Shown here piece by piece: positions 8,092 to 16,805 of a stretch of DNA of 52,394 nt. A model generated the notes under the pieces. That model was not told the origin of the DNA. It saw only the letters and a program-made list of their open reading frames with translations, and made no database searches. Position 1 is the stretch's first letter. Each line of letters begins with the position of its first letter. This DNA comes from Collinsella aerofaciens. GTDB taxonomy: Bacteria; Actinomycetota; Coriobacteriia; Coriobacteriales; Coriobacteriaceae. The stretch lies in the NCBI GenBank assembly GCA_021639365.1, contig JAJXHK010000009.1:10663-63056 (forward strand), given 5' to 3'. The position numbers were made by a program, and so were the translations under genes.

Positions 8092-8126
8092 CCGCCGCAA
8101 GGGGAGTGCCCTTTGCGGCGGTTTTT
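8092..8126 (+). terminator. Rho-independent terminator
   Basis: CCGCCGCAAGGGG (8092-8104) pairs with CCCTTTGCGGCGG (8109-8121), with one G-T wobble, around an AGTG loop, followed by TTTTTG. It ends the small membrane-protein gene and faces the convergent gene at 8160. Confidence 0.9.
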
Positions 8127-8159
8127 GCTATTGAGACTGTTGGATGCGGTACGGCGGCG

Positions 8160-9074
8160 TTACCAGCTGGCCTCGATTTCGCGGATGCGCGAATAGAGCC
8201 ATTCGTTTTGCGGCACCTGGATACCGTGCTTGGTCGCGAGGCGGCAGATGGTACCCGCAAATTCCTCGACCTCGGTTCTGCGTCGAGCGATGCGGTCTTG
8301 CGCCATCGAGGGCATGCCGGCGGGATCGAGCCCTTTTATGAGACGCACCATCTGCGTCAGGTCTTCCTCGGTGAGCTCGATGCCCTCGGCATTGGCGACT
8401 GCAAGCGTCTCGCGCATGGCGGAGACAAAACTGCGGAGCTGCTCGGAGCCCTGCTCCGTAGCGCTTCCGTAGGTGCCGCCGTAGGCCATACAGGTCTGGT
8501 TGATGCCGTCGTTGAGCATGAGTTTGGCCCACATGCGATGTGCGATGTCGTGCTCGACGGTATGGGCGATGCCGCAGCGCGTGTAGAGCCCGTCGATAGC
8601 GGTGACGGTCGCGGGGTCGGTGCCGGCGGCCGCACCAAAGCGGATCTCGCCCGCATTGGTAAAGGCGAGCGCGCCGTTGAGAAACACAGCGTCCATGCCT
8701 TGGCAGATTCCGAGGACGGTGTGCTCCCAGCCAAAGCGCTCGGCAATCTTTTGCTCGCTGGTGATGCCGTTGCATAGGGATGCGATGAGCGTGTCGGGCC
8801 CTACGATGCGTTCCATAGTCTTGAGCGCCTGGTCGAGTCCGGTTGTCTTGACCGTGAGGATGACCAGGTCGACGGGCGTCGCCTCGCTCGCGCGGACGGA
8901 CTTGAGCGCGCAGGGCTTGCCGTTGACGGTGAGCGCATCACCCGCGTGGCGCTCAAAGCGCGCGTCGTCCATAACGTATTCGATGGCGTCGTTGCCGAGC
9001 GCTTGGGCGATCATGCTGCCGTAGAGCAGGCCCACGCCGCCCTTGCCGATGAAGGCGACCTTGTTGATCTGCAT
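8160..9074 (-). CDS. 2-dehydropantoate 2-reductase family protein
   Basis: 304 residues. The N-terminal Rossmann motif reads GKGGVGLLYG, the central helix WAKLMLNDGIN carries the expected catalytic Lys, and the C-terminal part RRTEVEEFAGTI carries the conserved Glu of ketopantoate reductases (ApbA/PanE). The family reduces ketopantoate to pantoate with NADPH, but many paralogues act on other 2-oxo acids. No other pantothenate gene is nearby, so the role is left open. The ATG at 9074 is chosen because GGGGAG lies 9 nt upstream; an ATG at 9083 overlaps that site. Confidence 0.78.
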   Translation of the reverse strand: MQINKVAFIGKGGVGLLYGSMIAQALGNDAIEYVMDDARFERHAGDALTVNGKPCALKSVRASEATPVDLVILTVKTTGLDQALKTMERIVGPDTLIASLCNGITSEQKIAERFGWEHTVLGICQGMDAVFLNGALAFTNAGEIRFGAAAGTDPATVTAIDGLYTRCGIAHTVEHDIAHRMWAKLMLNDGINQTCMAYGGTYGSATEQGSEQLRSFVSAMRETLAVANAEGIELTEEDLTQMVRLIKGLDPAGMPSMAQDRIARRRTEVEEFAGTICRLATKHGIQVPQNEWLYSRIREIEASW

Positions 9075-9191
9075 GTGAATCATCTCCCCATAAAAAGGAG
9101 CCCGCGTATGGGGCGCCTGATGGATTGTATGCCGCCGGGCCATGTCGCGTGCACCGGATGGCCGTATTTAGAAGAACAAACGCATGGGAAC

Positions 9192-9962
9192 TTATGACGC
9201 GGGGCAGACCGCAAAGACACGTGCGGGATATCCGACGCCATCACGCACCTTGGGGAAGGTGCAGAAGATGACGGCGCCCGTGGCGGGAAGCTCGTCCAGA
9301 TGGTCCATGACCTCAATCTGGTAACGGTCGACCGAGAGGATGTACTGTTCGCCGGGGTAGGGGTAGGCATCCTCGCGTGTGGTCACGGTTGCGGGGTCGG
9401 TGTCTGCCGGTTCGTGGCCGATGGCACCGATGTTGCGCTCTTCTACAAGCCATTTGATGGCATCGAGGTCCCAGCCGGGGTAGTGGGGCTGGCCGTCTTC
9501 GTCCTTGTTTTCGAGGTCGGCGAGCTTGGACCAGTCGGAGCGGAAGGCGACGAAAGCATCCTCAGGAATGCGACCGTGCTCGTCCTCCCAAGCCTTGAGG
9601 TCATCGATGGTCAGGATAAAGTCGGGGTTTGCGGCGCACTCCTCGTGCTTGTCGATCACACAGAGCGGATGCATAAACTCGATAGGTTCGATCTCGCCAA
9701 GGGAACGACCGTCAACATGGAAGTGGCGCGGCGCGTCGACGTGGGTGCCGTACTGCGAGGCGACCGAATACTGGAAGCAACGCATGGGCGCGAGCATATC
9801 TTCGGGCGTGCCGGGCAGGTAGTCGAAGAGCTTGGTGGACTCAAATGGCTCAAAGCCAAACCAGTGCGGGGTGTCGCACGAGAGCGTATGGGTGAGGTCA
9901 ACCCAGCGATAATCGGTGCTTTTGAGCTGGGATGCGAGGTTCCAAAGGTCGAGCGCGGGCAT
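9192..9962 (-). CDS. Cyclase-family / kynurenine-formamidase-like metal hydrolase
   Basis: 256 residues. VDLTHTLSCDTPHW near residue 21 and YGTHVDAPRHF near 71 match the H-x-G-T-H-x-D-x-P-x-H-F metal-binding signature of the cyclase family (Pfam PF04199). These are Mn/Zn hydrolases acting on amides or lactones, for example N-formylkynurenine. The actual substrate is unknown. The gene is 117 nt upstream of the ketopantoate-reductase-like gene on the same strand, so the two may share a transcript and a pathway. Confidence 0.75.
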   Translation of the reverse strand: MPALDLWNLASQLKSTDYRWVDLTHTLSCDTPHWFGFEPFESTKLFDYLPGTPEDMLAPMRCFQYSVASQYGTHVDAPRHFHVDGRSLGEIEPIEFMHPLCVIDKHEECAANPDFILTIDDLKAWEDEHGRIPEDAFVAFRSDWSKLADLENKDEDGQPHYPGWDLDAIKWLVEERNIGAIGHEPADTDPATVTTREDAYPYPGEQYILSVDRYQIEVMDHLDELPATGAVIFCTFPKVRDGVGYPARVFAVCPAS

Positions 9963-10125
9963 GGGTGGCTCCTTTCATCGGGCTTTTTGCTGATGTTAAA
10001 GCGGTGCCGTGACAGCTCGATTTCTGCTGCGTTACGATACGTTCTCGATTGCGATTCCACGATGTTTCGGCCGCGTGACCATTGTGTTTCGCCTTGCCGG
10101 GGCGCTGATGGCGAAGGGAGGGGCC

Positions 10126-11313
10126 GTGCAATACCGCGTTGACCCCAAAAGTGGTAACCGAATATCTGCTCTGGGTCTGGGCTGCATGAGGTTTCCCGGT
10201 TCGCCGGGACACCCCGATGCGAAGACAGCCGATGCCATCATTTCCCGTGCGGTGGAGCAGGGGATTAATTATCTGGATACTGCGTATCTCTATCCCGGTA
10301 ACGAGGCGTGCGTGGGCGCCTCACTTGAGCGCTTGGGGCTGCGCGACCGGGTGTTGCTGGCGACCAAGTTGCCGCACGCTTCGTGCAAGCGCGCGGAGGA
10401 TTTCGACCGGTTCTTCGACGAACAACTGCGTCGCCTGCGGACCGACCATATCGACTATTACCTTATGCACAACATCACTTTGCCCGCTCAGTGGGAGCGC
10501 GTGGTGGCGTTGGGTATCGAGGACTGGATCGCGCGTCAAAAGGCGGCGGGGTGCATTCGCCAGATTGGTTTTTCGTACCACGGCAGCGCGGCTGATTTCC
10601 TGACGATGCTTGACGCATATGACTGGGATTTTTGCCAGATACAGTACAACTATGCCGGCGAGCGTTACCAAGCGGGAACGGCAGGACTCATGGCGGCTGC
10701 GGAGCGCGGGCTCGCGGTGTTTGTGATGGAGCCGCTGCTGGGCGGGCGTCTGGCAGGCAAGCTGCCGCCGCGGGCCCGCGCCGTGCTCGATGGCGCTCGT
10801 GACCCGCATTTGCGCACTCCTGCCGCTTGGGGGCTTTCGTGGGTGTGGAACCATCCTCAGGTGACGATGCTGCTTTCGGGTATGACCAATACCGCGCAAG
10901 TGGATGAGAACGCGGCGTTGGCCGATCGGGCCCTGCCGGATTCGATGACAGTTACTCAGCTTGATGCCATCGCACGCGTGCTGACGGAGTTTGAAAAATC
11001 GAATCGCGTGCCCTGCACGGGATGCGGCTACTGCATGCCATGTCCCAAGGGTATCAACATTCCCGCCTGCTTTGCCGCCTACAACGCGAGCTATGCGCAC
11101 AGCTGGTTTACGGGGCTGTCGCAATACTTTACGGCGAGTGCGGTGCGCACGAGCGAGCCCAAGCTGGTGAGCAATTGCGTCAAGTGCGGCAAATGCGCGC
11201 GCCACTGCCCGCAGCATATCGATATCCCCGAGCGTCTCGATGACGTGCGCCGACGCTTCCAGCCGGGCCCCGTAACGGCCGCGCTTAAAGCCTTTTGCAA
11301 AACGCGTTCCTGA
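10126..11313 (+). CDS. Aldo/keto reductase with C-terminal 4Fe-4S ferredoxin domain
   Basis: 395 residues. The N-terminal TIM barrel has LGLGCMRFPG, DTAYLYPGNE (active-site Tyr), LATKLPH (Lys) and YYLMHNI (His). The C-terminus has two Cys clusters, CTGCGYCMPCPKG and CVKCGKCARHCP, suited to two [4Fe-4S] clusters. Such fused reductases are common in anaerobes, and the substrate is usually unknown. I prefer the GTG at 10126 (family members begin MQYR) with GGGAGG at 10116-10121; an ATG at 10108 is an alternative. The stop codon is also the first base group of the 84-bp hairpin repeat at 11311. Confidence 0.9.
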   Translation: MQYRVDPKSGNRISALGLGCMRFPGSPGHPDAKTADAIISRAVEQGINYLDTAYLYPGNEACVGASLERLGLRDRVLLATKLPHASCKRAEDFDRFFDEQLRRLRTDHIDYYLMHNITLPAQWERVVALGIEDWIARQKAAGCIRQIGFSYHGSAADFLTMLDAYDWDFCQIQYNYAGERYQAGTAGLMAAAERGLAVFVMEPLLGGRLAGKLPPRARAVLDGARDPHLRTPAAWGLSWVWNHPQVTMLLSGMTNTAQVDENAALADRALPDSMTVTQLDAIARVLTEFEKSNRVPCTGCGYCMPCPKGINIPACFAAYNASYAHSWFTGLSQYFTASAVRTSEPKLVSNCVKCGKCARHCPQHIDIPERLDDVRRRFQPGPVTAALKAFCKTRS

Positions 11314-11394
11314 TGCCCCTTTTATAACTCGCGGTGGAATAGCTTCTGTTTGCGGCAGAATAGGGGCCAAACAGGAACTATTTCGCCGCAACTG
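11311..11394. repeat. 84-bp hairpin repeat, copy A
   Basis: Same length and about 80 percent identical to 12470-12553 (67 of 84 by hand). Both copies begin TGATGCCCCTTTTATA and end CCGCAACTG. The copy folds into one long hairpin (GCGGTGGAATAG with CTATTTCGCCGC as outer stem). It starts at the stop codon of the aldo/keto reductase and ends just before the ribosome site of the next gene. Confidence 0.85.
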
Positions 11395-11406
11395 AAGGGG
11401 GTTGTC

Positions 11407-12426
11407 GTGGGCCATCGGGATTCATGTGATGATTTGCGTGAGGTTCGTTGGGGCGTTTTGGGCGCTGGGCACATTTCTCATCGATTTGCATCGTCGCTCA
11501 AGAAGGTCGACGGGGCACGGTTGGTGGCTGCGGCCGGTCGCACTCCTGCACATGTCGAGGAATTTTGCCGAGCGTTTTCGATCGATGCTGCGCATGGCCA
11601 TGCCTCGGTCGACGATAACGGCAATGCGGCTTATGACGCGCTGATTGCCGACCCCGATGTCGACGCAATCTACTTGGCGCTTCCGCATGGCATGCATACG
11701 CGTTGGGCCTGTCGCGCGCTGTGCGCCGGAAAGGCCGTGCTGTGCGAAAAGCCGGCCGTTTTGAGTGAGGAAGAGGCTCTCTCGATCGCCTCCACCTCTC
11801 GCGAGCGCGGCGTGCTGTTTATGGAGGCAATGAAGAATCGGTTTTGCCCGATGCGCGCTCGCGTGAAGGACTTGTTTGCGTCGGGTGAGCTTGGCCGTAT
11901 TGTCTCGATTGAAAGCGTGCAAAAGCTCGATTACGGCGAGTCTCCTTCGGGCTATCTGCTTGATCCGTTGCAGGGCGGCTGTCTATATGACATGGGCTGC
12001 TATGCGGTCGGTTGGTTTGAGGATTTGCTCGCGGGCGCTTGCGAGGTTTCGTCCCGTGAAGTTCGCTGGCGTGACGTATCGGGCGGTCGCGTCGATTGGG
12101 CCGACGAGATCCATATGAGCGTCGGCGGTATACCCATTCATATGGTGTGCGACGGCGAAGCAACATATGAAAGCCGCTTAACGATTGCCTGTGAGCGGGG
12201 CTCGTTGGAAATCGAGCGCCTCCATCGCCCCGAGCTCGCTCATGTGAAGTATTCCGACGGACGAATGCTCGAAATAAATGCCCCGTTTGAGGTCGATGAT
12301 TTCTACGGCGAAGCTTCGCATGCGACCCAGCTCATCCGGGCGGGGAAACTCGAGAGTCCCGTCATGCCTCTTGCCGCCACGCAGCGCTGTGCGCAGATCA
12401 TCGATGCGATTCGCTTGACGCTCTAG
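11407..12426 (+). CDS. Gfo/Idh/MocA-family oxidoreductase
   Basis: 339 residues. Rossmann motif VRWGVLGAGHISHRF near residue 11, EKP motif in AVLCEKPAVLSEEEA, and a C-terminal domain with GGCLYDMGCYAVGW, the usual dimer and substrate part. Close in type to trans-dihydrodiol/sugar dehydrogenases of this family. The substrate is unknown. GTG at 11407 is preceded by AAGGGGG (11396-11402). It lies downstream of hairpin repeat copy A and upstream of copy B, and is a paralogue of the gene at 2311. Confidence 0.85.
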   Translation: MGHRDSCDDLREVRWGVLGAGHISHRFASSLKKVDGARLVAAAGRTPAHVEEFCRAFSIDAAHGHASVDDNGNAAYDALIADPDVDAIYLALPHGMHTRWACRALCAGKAVLCEKPAVLSEEEALSIASTSRERGVLFMEAMKNRFCPMRARVKDLFASGELGRIVSIESVQKLDYGESPSGYLLDPLQGGCLYDMGCYAVGWFEDLLAGACEVSSREVRWRDVSGGRVDWADEIHMSVGGIPIHMVCDGEATYESRLTIACERGSLEIERLHRPELAHVKYSDGRMLEINAPFEVDDFYGEASHATQLIRAGKLESPVMPLAATQRCAQIIDAIRLTL

Positions 12427-12469
12427 GCTGCGGTACTGGTGCTCAAGGGGGCTCGGCGGACCGTGCCCC

Positions 12470-12553
12470 TGATGCCCCTTTTATATCTTGCGGTGGAATA
12501 CGGTCTGTTTGCGCCAAAATAAGGCACCAATAGACCGTATTTCACCGCAACTG
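12470..12553. repeat. 84-bp hairpin repeat, copy B
   Basis: The arms TTGCGGTGGAATACGGTCTG and TAGACCGTATTTCACCGCAA pair along their length with wobbles, with an inner GCC-AAAATAA-GGC. It is followed by the ribosome site of the endonuclease IV gene. Differences from copy A fall mainly at paired positions and keep the pairing. Confidence 0.85.
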
Positions 12554-12570
12554 ATGAGGGGGAGCTGGAG

Positions 12571-13437
12571 ATGCTGACGATCGGGTGTCATCTTTCGACG
12601 ACGAAGGGCTATCGGGCAATGGGGGAGACGGCGTTGTCCATTGGTGCCAATACCTTTGCGTTCTTTACGCGCAACCCGCGCGGTGGCAAGGCAAAAGACC
12701 TTGACATGGATGACGTGGCGGCTCTGCGCGAGCTTATGGCGCAAAACGACTTTGGACCGCTGGTGGCGCATGCCCCGTATACCTATAACCCCTGCTCCGC
12801 TAAGGAGCGGGCGCGCGAGTTTGCCTTGGAGGCTATGGCGGAAGATTTGCAGCGTCTGGAAGCACTGCCCGGCAACTACTACAACTTCCATCCCGGTGCG
12901 CATGTGGGACAGGGGGCAGACGCCGGCATTCAGATGATTGTCGACACGCTGTGCCAGGTGATGTTTGGGGGCCAGCAGACGATGGTATTGCTCGAGACCA
13001 TGGCGGGTAAGGGCACCGAGGTGGGCCGTAGCTTTGAAGAGCTGGCGTGCATTATCGAGGGCGTTGCCGCCAAGTGTCCAGAGCTGTCCGATAAACTGGG
13101 CGTTTGTTTGGACACCTGCCATGTGAGCGATGCCGGCTACGACATCATCCATGATCTGGACGGCGTACTCGACGAGTTCGACCGCGTGGTGGGCATCGAT
13201 CGCCTGCATGCCGTACACATCAACGATTCGAAGAACCCTTGTGGCGCCCATAAAGATCGTCACGAGTGCATCGGCAAGGGATACCTTGGCAGCGAGGAAT
13301 TTGGCGGCGGTATGCAGGTTATGCAGAATATTGTATCGAATAGCCGCTTGCGTGCACTTCCATTTATTTTGGAGACGCCGAACGAACTTGCAGGTTATGC
13401 AGCGGAAATTACGCTATTAAGGTCGTTACAGCAGTAA
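12571..13437 (+). CDS. nfo: Endonuclease IV (AP endonuclease)
   Basis: 288 residues with the signature segments of Zn-dependent endonuclease IV: LLETMAGKGTEVG, GVCLDTCHVSDAGYD and HINDSKNPCGAHKDRHECIG. The last contains the H-x-D-R metal triad part. It cleaves the backbone 5' to abasic sites in base excision repair. The ATG at 12571 follows GAGGGGGAG with an 8-nt gap, directly after hairpin repeat B. No operon partner is obvious; the next gene has its own promoter. Confidence 0.95.
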   Translation: MLTIGCHLSTTKGYRAMGETALSIGANTFAFFTRNPRGGKAKDLDMDDVAALRELMAQNDFGPLVAHAPYTYNPCSAKERAREFALEAMAEDLQRLEALPGNYYNFHPGAHVGQGADAGIQMIVDTLCQVMFGGQQTMVLLETMAGKGTEVGRSFEELACIIEGVAAKCPELSDKLGVCLDTCHVSDAGYDIIHDLDGVLDEFDRVVGIDRLHAVHINDSKNPCGAHKDRHECIGKGYLGSEEFGGGMQVMQNIVSNSRLRALPFILETPNELAGYAAEITLLRSLQQ

Positions 13438-13498
13438 CAACTGTCACAAAGTGGAGTGTTCCATTCACGTTATGGGATTGTTTCAATCAGTTTTCTCA

Positions 13499-13527
13499 TT
13501 GCAGATTCGTAATTCAGGGTGCATAAT
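13499..13527 (+). promoter_or_regulatory. Sigma70-type promoter of the amino-acid ABC operon
   Basis: TTGCAG (13499-13504) and CATAAT (13522-13527) are 17 bp apart, placing the start of transcription near 13534, about 50 nt before the binding-protein gene. Confidence 0.6.
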
Positions 13528-13584
13528 AGCCAACAGTTTTTGCAGACCTCTGAATCAAACGGGGTCGCCGGAAGGAGACTGATT

Positions 13585-14445
13585 ATGAAGCTCAAGAAGC
13601 TCGGCGCATTTGCCGCCACGGGTGCTATGGCGCTCGCCCTTGCTCTGACGGGCTGCGGCTCGTCCAACGCCACCTCTGGTTCTGATGCTGGTTCCAGCAG
13701 CTCTGACGACGCTAAGGTCGAGAAGGTCGACGGCTCCAAGGAGTACGCGCTCGTCAAGGACGGTACGCTGACCGTCGGCACCTCTGCCGAGTACGCTCCG
13801 TTTGAGTACAAGGATGACAACGGCGATTATCAGGGCTTTGACCTTGAGCTCATCAAGGCTATCGGCGACAAGCTGGGCCTGGATGTCGAGTATGTCAACA
13901 ATGACTTTGACACGCTGGTTCCGGGTGTCGCTTCGGGCGCTAAGTATGACGTTTCCATCGCGGCTATCACCGACACGCCCGAGCGTGAGAAGGAAGTCAC
14001 TTTCTCTGATTCCTACTACATGGACGATCAGGCTATCGTGACCAAGGTCGATAACATCGACATCACGGCCGATAACTTCAGCGAGAAGCTCAACAACGCC
14101 GACGCTACCATCATCGTCCAGTCTGGCTCGACCGCCGAGGCCTTTGCCCAGGAGAACTTCCCGAAGGCCAAGATCGTCCCCTACAAGGACGCCACCGAGT
14201 GCTTCAGCGCCCTGCAGTCCGATAAGGGCGACGCCGTAGTCACCAACCGCTCCGTTGCCAGCCAGCTGACCGCCGAGCAGTTCAACACCTGCCAGACCAT
14301 CAAGCAGATCAGCACCGGCGAGGAGTACGCCATCGCCATCAACCAGGGCAACACCAAGCTCAAGGACGACATCAACCAGGCTATCAAGGACCTGACCGAT
14401 GACGGTACCGTTGATGCCCTCATGGCTAAGTACAACATCAAGTAA
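13585..14445 (+). CDS. Amino-acid ABC transporter substrate-binding lipoprotein
   Basis: 286 residues. A signal peptide ends in the lipobox LTGC with Cys24, so the protein is anchored on the outer face of the membrane. The SBP_bac_3 domain follows: TVGTSAEYAPFEY, GFDLELIKAIGDKLGLDVEY, then DVSIAAITDTPEREKEVTFS. That pattern belongs to polar amino-acid binding proteins (HisJ/GlnH/ArtJ type). The ligand is not certain. AAGGAG precedes the ATG at 13585. It is the first gene of a binding protein-permease-ATPase operon; the terminator-like hairpin after it probably keeps its level above that of the permease. Confidence 0.93.
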   Translation: MKLKKLGAFAATGAMALALALTGCGSSNATSGSDAGSSSSDDAKVEKVDGSKEYALVKDGTLTVGTSAEYAPFEYKDDNGDYQGFDLELIKAIGDKLGLDVEYVNNDFDTLVPGVASGAKYDVSIAAITDTPEREKEVTFSDSYYMDDQAIVTKVDNIDITADNFSEKLNNADATIIVQSGSTAEAFAQENFPKAKIVPYKDATECFSALQSDKGDAVVTNRSVASQLTAEQFNTCQTIKQISTGEEYAIAINQGNTKLKDDINQAIKDLTDDGTVDALMAKYNIK

Positions 14446-14467
14446 AATAGCTACTTGATTGCGCGCG

Positions 14468-14500
14468 GGCCCTTTCCGTTTTGCGGAGAGGGCCTTTGCG
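14468..14500 (+). terminator. Partial terminator between binding protein and permease
   Basis: GGCCCTTTCCG pairs with CGGAGAGGGCC (11 bp, one wobble) and is followed by TTTGCGCTTCTCTT. Such a leaky intra-operon stop commonly gives excess binding protein. Confidence 0.6.
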
Positions 14501-14562
14501 CTTCTCTTGACGGAGAGCGTTTCCGTCTCGTTTTGCCGGCAACTTCTACGATAGGAGCCACC

Positions 14563-15924
14563 TTGTCTCGACTGAACAAAGGGGCCGCGGAGCAGCGTTT
14601 TCCACTGCCCGCCTTGCTCCAAAAGCTAGCCTGCGTCATGGCCGTGGCGCTCGCGCTGGTGTGCGCGGGGGCATATGCGCCCACGACCGCCCAGGCGCTT
14701 GAGACCGCAAAGATTACCGCCCGACCCAACACCGGTTCGGGCAGCGATGTGGTCGGCGGCACCGAGACGCGCATTACCTGGGAAGTTCAGGCCGATGCCG
14801 ACGAGGAGCTGAGCGGTCTTTCGCTGACGTTTGTTGACGGTACGACGTTTGGTACCGATGACACGCGATTGACGATGCTCTCGGGCGAGGACCTCATGGA
14901 TCGTACGCCCATGAAGCCCACGTGCAAGGCTGACGGCCAGACGCTCAAGATCGACTTTGGCGAGACGGCGCCTGCCGGCGGCTTTTTCCGTGTCGAGGTT
15001 TACGGCGTGACGTTTCCCGTCGAGGGCGGCGAAGAGGCCTTTAGCGGCACCTATACGCTCGCCGACGGTTCGACCAAGAAGATTTCTAAGATTCCTTCCG
15101 TCGAGATTAAGGGCGTGACGGCTTTCGATAACTTCCTGGCCGATCTTAAGGAGCAGCCGTGGGTCGAGGCCTGGAACTCTAATATGTTCCTGCGCTTGTT
15201 CTTGAACCCGGTCATTTTGGTCCAAAGCCTGCCGATCGTCTTCAAGGGCTTCCTTATGTCGCTCTCGATCGTGCTCGTGGCGTTTCCGCTGGCAATTCCC
15301 TTTGGCTTTGCCTTGTCGCTCATGCGCATCTCCAAGTCACGCATCCTGCGTTGCCTTGCCGGCATCTATGTGAATATCATCCGTGGTACGCCGGCGTTCC
15401 TGCAGATCTATATCGCGTTCTTCGGTCTGCCGTTGGCCGGCGTCAAGGTGGACGACTATGTCTTGGGCGTTATCGTCATGGCCATGAACTCGTCTGCGTA
15501 CCTGTGCGAGATCTTCCGTGCCGGTATTCAATCAATCCCCAAGGGCCAAAACGAGGCTGCTCGCTCTCTGGGCATGAATGCCTTCCAGACGCTGCTCTAC
15601 GTTATGATTCCGCAGACGTTCCGCAATGTTTTGCCTACGCTGACCAGCGAGTTTATCTTGCTTTACAAGGATACGTCGCTGCTTGCCGCCGTGGGTGTGG
15701 TCGAGATCGTCATGAACGCCCGTACCATCGTGGCCACGACGGGCTCCATCACGCCGTATGTGGTTGCCGCCCTGTTCTATCTGGTCATCACCCTGCCACT
15801 CGCTCGCTTGGTGAGCGGCCTTGAGGCGAGGCTTTTGGGTACGGCCGAAACCAAGAAGAAGCGTCCCGCCAAGAGCGCCGGGCAGGTCGTCGCGACGCCC
15901 GCCGATCACATCGCCGGTCTGTAA
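14563..15924 (+). CDS. Amino-acid ABC permease with extra N-terminal secreted beta domain
   Basis: 453 residues, about twice the usual HisM/GlnP permease. A signal-peptide-like segment (about 18-46) is followed by about 140 residues of strand-rich sequence (WEVQADADEELSGLSLTF, then FFRVEVYGVTFPVEGG), and then a standard permease from about residue 209 with membrane helices and the EAA loop NEAARSLGMN. The N-terminal part should lie outside the cell and may help dock the binding protein; that is inference. The start is TTG at 14563 with TAGGAG upstream; an ATG at 14455 lacks a site. The ATPase follows after 12 nt. Confidence 0.85.
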   Translation: MSRLNKGAAEQRFPLPALLQKLACVMAVALALVCAGAYAPTTAQALETAKITARPNTGSGSDVVGGTETRITWEVQADADEELSGLSLTFVDGTTFGTDDTRLTMLSGEDLMDRTPMKPTCKADGQTLKIDFGETAPAGGFFRVEVYGVTFPVEGGEEAFSGTYTLADGSTKKISKIPSVEIKGVTAFDNFLADLKEQPWVEAWNSNMFLRLFLNPVILVQSLPIVFKGFLMSLSIVLVAFPLAIPFGFALSLMRISKSRILRCLAGIYVNIIRGTPAFLQIYIAFFGLPLAGVKVDDYVLGVIVMAMNSSAYLCEIFRAGIQSIPKGQNEAARSLGMNAFQTLLYVMIPQTFRNVLPTLTSEFILLYKDTSLLAAVGVVEIVMNARTIVATTGSITPYVVAALFYLVITLPLARLVSGLEARLLGTAETKKKRPAKSAGQVVATPADHIAGL

Positions 15925-15936
15925 GGAGGTCCTATC

Positions 15937-16689
15937 ATGAGCGAAACCAATAACTCGAACGAGGTTGTCGTCAGCATCAAGAACCTCCAGAAGGCCTTTG
16001 GCGATAACGTGGTCCTGCGCGATATCGATCTGGATGTGCATAAGGGCGAGGTCGTCGTAGTTCTGGGTCCCTCGGGCTCGGGTAAGTCGACGATGCTTCG
16101 CTGCATCAACCGCCTGGAGCATCCCACGAGTGGCTCGATTGTCGTTGAGGGTGTGGACGTGTGCGCCAAGGGCGTCGACCTTAACAAGGTGCGCACGCAT
16201 CTGGGTATGGTGTTCCAGCAGTTCAATTTGTTCCCGCACCTGTCAGTCAAAAAGAACGTCATGCTTGCGCAGCAGAAGGTGCTCAAGCGCAGCAAGGAAG
16301 AGGCCGAGAAGATTGCCGTCGAGGAGCTGACCAAGGTCGGTCTTGCCGAGCGTATCGACTTTATGCCGAGCCAGCTCTCGGGCGGCCAGCAGCAGCGCGT
16401 TGCCATCGCCCGCGCCCTGTCGATGAACCCGCACGTCATGCTCTTTGACGAGGCCACCTCGGCGCTCGACCCCGAGCTCGTGCGCGACGTCCTGGGCGTC
16501 ATGCGCGACTTGGCGCGCGAAGGCATGACCATGATCGTCGTGACGCACGAGATGGGCTTTGCCCGCGATGTCGCCGACCGCGTCGTCTTTATGGACGGCG
16601 GCGTCATTGTGGAAGAGGGCACGCCGAGCGAGGTCTTCGACCACCCCAAGAGCGAGCGCACCAAGGCGTTCTTGGGCAATATTTCGTAG
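15937..16689 (+). CDS. Amino-acid ABC transporter ATP-binding protein (GlnQ/HisP type)
   Basis: 250 residues with Walker A GPSGSGKST at 44-52, Q-loop FQQFNLFPHLSV, signature LSGGQQQR, Walker B VMLFDEATSALD and the H-loop VVTHEMGFA. The pairing of LFPH with EATSALDPE is characteristic of polar amino-acid importers. It drives uptake with the permease at 14563 and the lipoprotein at 13585. AAGGAGG precedes the ATG at 15937. The operon ends at the hairpin at 16713. Confidence 0.95.
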   Translation: MSETNNSNEVVVSIKNLQKAFGDNVVLRDIDLDVHKGEVVVVLGPSGSGKSTMLRCINRLEHPTSGSIVVEGVDVCAKGVDLNKVRTHLGMVFQQFNLFPHLSVKKNVMLAQQKVLKRSKEEAEKIAVEELTKVGLAERIDFMPSQLSGGQQQRVAIARALSMNPHVMLFDEATSALDPELVRDVLGVMRDLAREGMTMIVVTHEMGFARDVADRVVFMDGGVIVEEGTPSEVFDHPKSERTKAFLGNIS

Positions 16690-16712
16690 CCGGTTGATGT
16701 AACTGCCGTTAC

Positions 16713-16754
16713 AAAAGAGCGGGGGCTGGACTTGAATCCAGCCCCCGCTCTTTT
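16713..16754. terminator. Bidirectional terminator between ABC operon and flavodoxin gene
   Basis: An 18-bp perfect stem (16713-16730 with 16737-16754, loop CTTGAA) starts with AAAA and ends with TTTT, so it can stop transcription from both convergent sides. Confidence 0.92.
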
Positions 16755-16805
16755 GTAGGGATGGGGATGCGCTGTGATACAGGCTCTTTTGGAGGCCTGG
16801 TTTCG

